From contig JACCGJ010008725.1 in assembly GCA_013407085.1 (NCBI GenBank), positions 93,992-157,991 on the forward strand: a stretch of 64,000 nucleotides of DNA, written 5' to 3'. Of the stretch, positions 56,560-64,000 are shown one piece after another. A program made the translations under genes and the position numbers. This DNA is from Atriophallophorus winterbourni (taxonomy: Eukaryota > Platyhelminthes > Trematoda > Plagiorchiida > Microphallidae). Positions within the stretch are counted from its first letter, which is position 1. Each line of letters opens with the position of its first letter. The notes under the pieces were generated by a model. That model saw nothing but the letters and a program-made list of their open reading frames with translations, made no database searches and had not been told where the DNA came from.

Positions 56560-57590
56560 TTGACATGGGATAATAAATTAATTTTTGTTCTGAATCAGCC
56601 GAATGTTCATACGTTTCTATTATTTTCCAGCCACTTTCCTACTCAATATCCAACTCGATAAGGCCCAGTCAACCTTATCTCGCTTATTTTCATTGCATTA
56701 TTTTCTCGCATGCATTTTCTTTCACAAGAAATACATTTTCTATGAGATGATTGGTTTTTCTCGATAAGGAAATTGTTTCAGAGTGCAGTTCCGAATCGTG
56801 CAATGACAAAGGAACTTATTGTTGTTGCACAGGAGACTCAAAGCAGAGTTCATCAAGCCCTTCTGCTTGACCGGTTCATTGCGTTCATGTGATAGAATCG
56901 AATGATGACGCGTTGAAGCCAGCGTCGCAGAAACAGCGTCAATGTTGCACGAGTCCAAAGCAACCGGAGGACACGGCCATAAGCGGAAAAACCTTCAGTT
57001 TTATAGAAATTTGTTAATCCTAGGTAAACTGGAAGTATGGCGTGAAGATTGTTACTCTTAAATTATATGAGTTATCGGGGACGGATGTAAATAAAACAAT
57101 TGATTTATCATAAAGAAATACACGTATCGACCCGTGATGTTCGCTGTGTTTAACCATAGATTTGAAATTCCCGATCAAAGCAAATTGCCGTGCATTCTTT
57201 GTCATGAAATCACGGAAATCGTTCATAAGTCGTCATTTTCTCTATGCTCGCTTAGCTTGTTGTTATGTACTCAAGGGCCATAAGGCCATGCAGTGTCCAT
57301 GAAGGTTCTTTATTAACACTTACAAACTATCCAATAGAAGATTCTGTTTACTGATTGTTGTATAACAACGAGAAAAAATATGAAGGCGAAGGAAGCGATA
57401 CAACATTTTTGCGTCTAAGTGGTGCAGCATTATGAATCGAGTGGAGTGATCTAAAATACACACACAGCGAGGTCAACTGTTATAATAGCTTAACGACCAA
57501 ACGCTCTTTCAGACATTAAGCACGTTTAACCCCGAAACACAGCGTAAGAGAAAGTAAATTAATCAATTTGTTTATAGTTTTCTAGTTGTA
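56560..57590. other. No gene recognised
   Basis: Short frames only on both strands. Confidence 0.35.
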
Positions 57591-57591
57591 A

Positions 57592-57835
57592 GTGCGTAAC
57601 TTACACAACAATCAAATAAGCCATCCACGCAGCCATCTGTTACATCTTTCTCACAACACCCATCACCGCTCTAAACTGTACCAACAGCATAGCATGTTGA
57701 ACTGCTGCAAATACGCATTTTTCGTTCGCAATGTGCAATTGTGGAACAATTTACCTACTCAGGTTGTACAATCTGGAACCATTGACACTTAAAAAAATCA
57801 CTAGATGCACATATGGACGAGCATGCTTTCACGTT
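57592..57835 (+). pseudogene. LINE RT C-terminal scrap
   Basis: The plus frame ends in F-F-V-R-N-V-Q-L-W-N-N-L-P-T-Q-V-V, the usual end motif of LINE RT proteins; after a one-base frameshift near 57,789 it continues L-K-K-S-L-D-A-H-M. Only the last ~80 codons remain. Confidence 0.5.
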
Positions 57836-58856
57836 TGACAATAATCTTTAACAATTTTTTGATATTTTTACCATCCGACCCGATGTACATTTTTGTGAGT
57901 CTTGTAAATCATAGCTTTTTTACCCGCATATCATCTGTGAATAAATCAAAGAATAAATAGGCACCCTTCACTGGTGCACCACACTCTGTCTTCTATGTGA
58001 ACCGGTCAATAAATATTTATGAGCCTAAGAACATGTTGGGACGTATAGGAAAGAAAAGCCCGCATTTTCTTTGGCCTCGTTTGTAAGGCTATCGCCTAAT
58101 AAAGAGAATTCTGTACAACGTATTCACACTAAGGGGTTTGCGTAGAGGGATAGCAATTCGATCGGTCACTACATTACTGGACAGCCCGTGTCCAGATATC
58201 GACATTCTGGTTGCAGTTGTTCGATTTACACGCACAATTTTTGATTGAATTTTTTTAAACTGTGCATGTATCAATTTGAGAAATTCGTCAATCATGCGTG
58301 GTTGTTCCGGTTTCTGCTTTCCCATCTTCTCTTCGTTTAACGTTAACTTTTCATTTTCTCATTAAAATGGTTCCGCCGGTTTTATCCAGTGCGCATATTA
58401 TGTTCCGAGTAGGTAAGAGGTTTAGATGAAATCACAAAACACTGTTACGGCAGATTCTGCTGGATAACGACCAAACATCGCTGTGGGAATAAACTTCTTA
58501 CACTCAGCCATGATAGGAAAACTGCCTCACACTAGGGGTGTGAATGACGGAAAAGCATGCAAATGAATATTTTGCCTCACACTAGGTTGTCGTTCGTTGC
58601 CATTTGCAATCAACAAAGCACATCACAGAATGAGCAGTATTTGACATGACTGATTTTACAATAATGACAAGTTTCCTCAACAAAACTTAGAGTCTTCCCA
58701 AAACGGTGTCCTACCTGAGCTATTTCCCCCTTGTTTACAATGCGTTTGAACATGCAGTCCGCTTCACACAACATTCATCTATCAAACGGCACATTAAGAA
58801 AAAACAAAGAGAATTTATTTCAAGTTGATATAAAAACATAATAAGAGGATATGTGC

Positions 58857-58928
58857 GCCGTGGTAGTCTAGTGGTTAGGACATTGCGTTGTGGCCGCAAG
58901 AACCCAGGTTCGAATCCTGGTCACGGCA
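58857..58928 (+). tRNA. tRNA-His: tRNA-His (GUG)
   Basis: A 72-base cloverleaf: acceptor GCCGTGG paired with TCACGGC, A-box-like TAGTCTAGTGGTTAGGA, anticodon arm TTGCG-TTGTGGC-CGCAA with anticodon GTG, T arm CCAGG-TTCGAAT-CCTGG (B box), discriminator A at 58,928. The 5' end begins at G1; eukaryotes add G-1 to tRNA-His after transcription. No intron. TTTT six bases downstream fits pol III termination. All arms pair, so this is a real gene rather than a SINE head. Confidence 0.96.
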
Positions 58929-58933
58929 CCGCC

Positions 58934-58937
58934 TTTT
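58934..58937 (+). terminator. Pol III terminator of tRNA-His
   Basis: TTTT run following the tRNA 3' end. Confidence 0.7.
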
Positions 58938-59040
58938 ACGTGAGATTTGTCGATAACATTACATTAAAAATCTTTATATTGAGGAATTTCGAATGTTCAA
59001 CTTTCAACAAAAGCTGTAAGTAAACAAAAAAATTCTATTT

Positions 59041-59090
59041 GTTGTGTTGTATAAACAACACAACACTCACTCTTTATGAGTGTGTTGTTT
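59041..59090. repeat. Overlapping palindromes
   Basis: Perfect 10-bp inverted repeat (59,041-59,050 with 59,055-59,064, loop ATAA). A second hairpin pairs 59,053-59,059 plus 59,063-59,069 with 59,077-59,090 and uses part of the same arm, so the two folds exclude each other. Confidence 0.75.
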
Positions 59091-59365
59091 ATTCTCTACT
59101 ACTGTCTAACCCTGAGTAGCGATATCCGCGAAATAATTATTGTGAAATTTTTTGAACCAACACCTGTCACCCAAGCGGAATAAATTCATCTAAAAGTGAC
59201 TTGCGGCACTACCGCTGCGATTTTCAGTTCACAATCAATATAGTAGAGCGGCGGCTGCAATAGAGTATCTTTGTGACGTTCGCTGCCACACTTTCCCCAT
59301 AACTCTCTTGACAAGCGTACTTACTCATTAAAGTATTTGAAATATTCGGACCTACCGCGAAAACG

Positions 59366-59430
59366 TTACCAAAAACTTACTATAACCGATTCATTGCAAA
59401 CTTTATTTTCATTATTATGTACTCAATTAC
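59366..59430 (+). repeat. Partial family-A repeat
   Basis: The stretch ACGTTACCAAAAACTT then TATAACCGATTCATTGCAAA matches the outer half of the repeats around the 9.3 kb Penelope-like module; the CTGACGA part is missing. Confidence 0.5.
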
Positions 59431-59699
59431 ATTCAAAAGTTGGTTGCAGCAAGCAATTATTCAACGCGAAGTCGACATATTAATTATTGTAACTAATTGC
59501 CGCTATATCGGCTAGAACGACGTACTCTAAACAGAAATCTACAAATGAACATCCGTCTGCCTGACAGTCAATGTTTCGCATCAATAAGCAACAAGCTCAA
59601 CAACAACCATAGGATGGTAAAAATTGAAATGTAGGTGTGTAAACAAGATAAGGAATTAGATTAAGCAGTATATAAATGTTCGGGAAACGAATAATTCAA

Positions 59700-61545
59700 T
59701 AAAATTTCGTCTAATTTCGTTTTAAATTCATGCAAGATAGTGGAGTGAGTAAGTTCCAAGTAAAACAGACACGGACAGAATAAAAATACCTTCTACATTT
59801 CAGGCGGGAATGGGGTACCACTAGCATTTATTCATGGGTCCGATAATTTCTGGTATCCCTTCGCGTGAATAAATCCTGTAAAGGATGGCTCGGAGTATGG
59901 AATGCTTTGTAAAGTAACATAAGGTCTATTCTGATTTGTCGATAGGGAAAGTCCAACAGATTCAGTTGAGCTATCCTTTCCTTATAAGTCCTGTTTCGGA
60001 TGCTGAGAACTAGTTTTGTTGAGCGGGGATAGATTCGCTGAATAAGTTCAACATCCTTCTTGAGCCACGGAGACCATGACTGCACACCGTATTCCAAAAC
60101 TGGTATCGAGTATGTATTCATGATCCTTGGGAATATCTTGGGCGAAAATTTCCCAAGTACCCGTTTGATTAGATTGAGGACACGTTCTGCTGTTTTAAAG
60201 GCACTGTTAGTTTGAAGTGAGGTTTTTAAACTGGAGCATATCCAGACACCCAAATCTTTTTCTTCACTACAATTTTTAAGGACATGTGAACCTATATGGT
60301 ATGTTAACTCTACTCGATTCCCCACACTCATGAGCCTGCATTTGTTGAAGTTGAACTGCGGTTTGTTCTTCAACGAAAAGCTGTGAAGCGTATCAAGATC
60401 TTTATGTGATAACAGACAGTCTTCTGGGCTACGGATACAACGCCATATCTTTATGTCGTCCGCAAATAGCGTGGTGTTACATCGAACAATGTCCGGTACT
60501 TCATTGACGTAAACGAGAAAGAGGAACGGACCAAGGATGGAATCTCGTGGAACTCCAAAGGTTGCTGCGATTGGTTTTGATAATGCACCGTTAACACGTA
60601 CCCTGGTAGTGCGGTTTGTAGGTAGTCGTTTAGCCAATTCAACAACTTTCCAGTGATACCAAGCCTTTCAAGCTTCTGCAATAGTAGGGCATGGTCAACA
60701 CGATCAAATGCTTTTGAGATATCTAGGTAGCCTGCGTGTATTGCTGGTTCTTTATCTACCGATTGTGTTCAATCGTCCAGCGTTAGCAGTAAATTTGATA
60801 AGCAGGAATAATTCCGTCTAAATCCATGCCGTTTCCTCGAATGCAACTGATTATTTTCGAATTGTTCCATTAGATCGTCAACAATAAGGAGCTCAAGTAA
60901 TTATGAAATCACATGTAACAGAGTAACGGGTCGGTAATTAGAAACATCGGAGCGATTTCCACCTTTATAAATAGGAGAAATTATCCCGCGTTTCCAATCT
61001 GTAAGAATCACTCCATTTGCCAGTGTTTGTTTGAACAGTTACATGAGTGGTTTGTATAGCAAATTCGCACTTTGCTTCAATATTACAGGGGTAATTCCGG
61101 TTTTAAGATTAAATACATCTTGAAGGACGCGTTTAGACATGACATTTAGTTCACTCATGGCAACCGTGGTTGAAATTGTTTGATTTGGGATGTTTATGGC
61201 ATGTTTTCGCGGGTTGAATACAGATGAATAAAACGTGGCAGTTTCTGATGCGGTTGTTGGTCCAGCTGACGTGTTCAAGGACGCAATTCCAGGTTTCACC
61301 TTAGCTTGATCGTTAACCATACGATAAAGTATTTTGGGGTTTAGCTCCATCATGTGTGATATCACTTCTTGGAAGTACAACTTGTATTGGATGACAAATT
61401 TGTTTACTTTGTTCCGAAGTAAACGGAATATTCCCGGTGTATTTGAATTTCGTGGTTTGTTTACATATACCTTGTTTTCACCATGTTGTTTGTGAAAATT
61501 GAGTTCATCAAAGTAGAAGCCGCGAAAGATCCGAAGGAGTAACAT
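59700..61545 (-). mobile_element. CR1-like LINE, 5'-truncated
   Basis: Minus-strand copy with linker (61,545-61,039), RT palm (about 61,030-60,640, several stops) and RT C-terminal part (60,637-59,828). It has I-I-S-P-I-Y-K-G-G, H-G-F-R-R-N, L-D-I-S-K-A-F-D-R-V-D-H (motif A), L-G-P-F-L-F-L-V-Y-V-N, F-A-D-D-I-K-I-W (motif C), E-E-K-D-L-G-V-W. No endonuclease upstream. The last 269 codons are an open frame. Confidence 0.78.
59828..60637 (-). pseudogene. CR1-like RT, motif B to C-terminal domain
   Basis: A 269-codon open frame from motif B (G-V-P-R-D-S-I-L-G-P, where related copies have G-V-P-x-G-S) through F-A-D-D to S-P-W-L-K-K-D-V-E-L and R-I-D-L-M. The frame closes near R-N-Y-R-T-H-E; the end of the domain continues in another frame to about 59,700. 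Confidence 0.78.
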
Positions 61546-62269
61546 ATTGACATGGAAAACGGATGCTGCGTGTCAAAGCACGCAAGAGAATTCACAAGTT
61601 AGTCTTGACAGAATGCCCCAAAGGATTGCTCTCACTATTGTATTTCGAACAATTTGCCATAAGAAACATGCTCAGCTTATATTTTCTATTCTAAACCAAA
61701 GAAGTTCGTACCGAGGACACCGTTACAAGCTAGAACGGTGAAGATAGGATCATGTCTCACAACGTGTCTAGGGAGGCGTGTCATCAAGATGTAGAACTCT
61801 TCTTCGTCTTCATGATAGACGACAGAGGCTCAAGTCCTTACTAGATAATCTTTTACAAGACTAACTTGGGGCGAAATTAGATGAACACTTTGACAGTCTG
61901 TTTTTCTGATGTAATTGCCGGAGATTACCCACAAACAAATACTGCAACAGATTTCCATACATTGCCAATGTGGTGACAGAGAATTTTACTGTATTATTCA
62001 TTTGATTCTAATAAACGAATATGATTTCTCCTTTTGTGTAGGTGACAGCTGTTTCCAGTTAAGCTGCACCATTTGGTTTTGTTCGACACAAGCGCATTAC
62101 TTCGTAGAGATGTTCTCGTTAAACGGTGGGCCGGGTGTCCATAACGACAAGTAAGTAAATGCCAACCATATGCTTGAACGCCTAATCTGTGTTAGTACCG
62201 ATAACCACATACAGAAGGCGATTCAATATGTTTACAATACTTGTGGAGGCGGTGAACCTCGCAGGAAGC

Positions 62270-64000
62270 CACGAGTTCTGCTTTCCTACAGCGGTGGAGT
62301 TGCAGTCTACTTTCATGCATGTGTAGCGCAGTGTAGCATAATCGATCATCCTGACCTCAGCCTTTCAGATACGATATGGTGTTCAGTAAACATAATGAAT
62401 GGAGATGAATGTAAGATCGGCATCATTTACCGCTCGCCATCATCTGAAAGCTCATTTAATGATAAACTAATCGAATCCTTGCAATGCATCACAAAATGCC
62501 AGACTACTCTATTTATAAGCATGGGCGATTTTAATCTCCCGCATCGGTTTTATAGAAGTGAACACTCCCTGCATTCGCTTGAACATACATTCAAGGAGGT
62601 TATAGTAATTGCTTCACTGCACAACTACGTTGACCAGCCAACTCTCAGACGGCGTCTTGACCAACCTTTAATTCTTGACCTTGTCTTAATGCCTAAAGCA
62701 ACATTGGTAGAGGATATTCTTTACTGGGAAAGAGTGACCATGCGGTGCTTGTCTTCGATTATGTATGTAGTGCGGAACGATTAAGCAAATAGACAAAATT
62801 ATTCAGGAAAATACAATTTCAATCCTTAAATATCAGTCTCCAGGATGCACACACTCAGGAGTTTGATTTAATGGATTCGGGCTTATATTACAATACATTT
62901 CTAAATTATTTGAATTCGAAGATTGACTAAAACTCGATTTTTATACCACAAAGTGCAACCATAACTACCAGTTTGTTATCCGGAGTAGAACTAAGAAATA
63001 GTTTGCTAAAAAAAGAGTCTTGTGTAACTCATAGGAATTTTGGCACGGAAGCAACTTGGAAGCGATTCTGTAAGATACGGAATCACGTCACGACTCTTGT
63101 AAGAGAAGATCGCATGCAGTTCCAATGGAACTTGCTTAAGAGAATGGAAAAGAATCCTAACTTTCGCTACAATATAGTAATGAGCGATTAAGAATCAAAC
63201 AGGCGTATTCTCTGTACAAACCCCTAATGGATTGACTCACTCTGTCCAAAAATACCATGATGCTTTAGCAACGTCTTACTCACTTGTCTTCAATCCTAAT
63301 CGTTGTATCCCATATAAGTTTTATCAAATTCGCAATCAGTTTGGAATTTATTAGTGTGAACATGAAATGCTCAATATATATAGATAGATTATTGAATATA
63401 TATTGCTCATTGCTTCGACTGATCCTCTGACGTGCTTATTCAATCTCATCCCACATAAAGGAAAAATACCACCGCATTCGAAAACAGTGATGATAACTCC
63501 TATTTATAAAGGTGGTATCCGTTCAGACGCAGCAAACTATAGACCGGTAACGCTAATTCCGGTGATCTCTAAATTAATGGAACGCTTCGTAACTGCGCGC
63601 ATGAGAGAACATTTTGAAAATCAGAATATTTTGACTGCAGAACAACATCGTTTTCGAAGAAATCGTTGCGGTTAATCTAACGTTCTTACAACGTTCGAGG
63701 ATTGGACCAAGGCACTAGACGAATGTGAGGCTGTACATGTTTGCTACATCGATATTTCCAAAGCTTTCAATAGAGTCAACCATGACATTCTAACAAAACA
63801 GCTCGAAGCCTATTGAATAACGGGAATGTTGTTGAATTGGATAAGGAGTTATCTTACTGATAGACACGTCCAAGTTCGCGTTGGCAGCACCTTCTCCAGA
63901 AGAATAGACGTCACAATTGGAGTTCCGCTAGGCTCGGTGCTTGGACCTCTTCTTTTCTTGGTGTACATGAACAATATAGTAGAGGATGTGGGATGTAACT
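62270..64000 (+). mobile_element. CR1-like LINE running off the window
   Basis: Plus-strand copy: endonuclease (62,284-62,760) starting at G-G-V-A-V-Y-F, then I-G-I-I-Y-R-S-P, M-G-D-F-N-L-P-H, followed by linker (62,973-63,191) with R-N-F-G-T-E-A-T-W-K-R-F and RT (63,430-64,000) with I-T-P-I-Y-K-G-G, Y-R-P-V-T-L-I-P, C-Y-I-D-I-S-K-A-F-N-R-V-N-H (motif A) and G-V-P-L-G-S-V-L-G-P (motif B). From 63,403 on the RT is one frame with two stops, TAA at 63,673 and TGA at 63,814. The start of the endonuclease is missing or too changed. Faces the minus-strand copy at 59.7-61.5 kb. Confidence 0.78.

Noticed and set aside
1..64000. CRISPR arrays, bacterial operons or prophage
   Set aside because: No regularly spaced repeats, no ribosome binding sites or packed gene clusters; introns and a eukaryotic tRNA with internal promoters mark this as animal DNA.

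Overview
The window reads as repeat-rich animal DNA, most probably from a parasitic flatworm (a digenean fluke). Genes are split by introns of 83 bp to 3.8 kb. The host genes have animal orthologues. The rest is dominated by retroelement classes typical of trematodes: CR1/Jockey-like and RTE-like LINEs, a Penelope-like element with a GIY-YIG endonuclease, and a decayed Ty3/gypsy gag-integrase remnant. The organism call is an inference from this mix; no single marker proves it.

Host genes. (1) 30,061-40,377 (+): a complete five-coding-exon gene for Golgi-resident 3'-phosphoadenosine 5'-phosphate phosphatase (IMPAD1/BPNT2, 348 residues). All splice junctions can be placed and keep frame; its introns hold several repeats. 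(2) 43,967-44,326 (+): an uninterrupted PTRHD1-like gene with a poly(A) signal just downstream. (3) 46,536 to about 47,456 (+): a probable 5' coding exon of an unrecognised Ser-rich protein with an acidic tract. (4) 54,594-54,927 (+): a probable internal exon with a KH-like fold that lacks a clear GXXG loop. (5) 58,857-58,928 (+): tRNA-His(GUG) with a pol III terminator.

Mobile DNA, left to right. 0.9-1.2 kb: RT C-terminal scrap (-). 2.0-3.3 kb: internally deleted gypsy gag/integrase (-). 3.4-6.1 kb: CR1-like element (-) whose endonuclease is fused to the RT C-terminal part by a deletion. 9.2-9.95 kb: Penelope-like GIY-YIG module between inverted hammerhead-like repeats. 13.1-16.1 kb: near full-length, frameshifted CR1 (-). 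24.9-28.5 kb: near full-length RTE (+) with two frameshifts and one stop. 28.5-29.2 kb: juxtaposed LINE scraps. 31.0, 37.5 and 41.7 kb: three copies of a ~0.5 kb repeat sharing sequence with the RTE leader. 38.2-38.9 kb: short non-autonomous RTE derivative. 44.5-45.6 kb: second Penelope-like remnant. 57.6 kb: RT scrap. 59.7-61.6 kb (-) and 62.2-64.0 kb (+): two CR1 copies arranged head to head.

Most striking signal: a recurrent hammerhead-ribozyme-like core (CTGAYGA, short stem II, GAAAC) scattered through the window, with stem II and stem III bases that covary between copies. Hammerheads in Penelope-like terminal repeats and in schistosome satellites are known; the copies and their arrangement here are the points worth checking.
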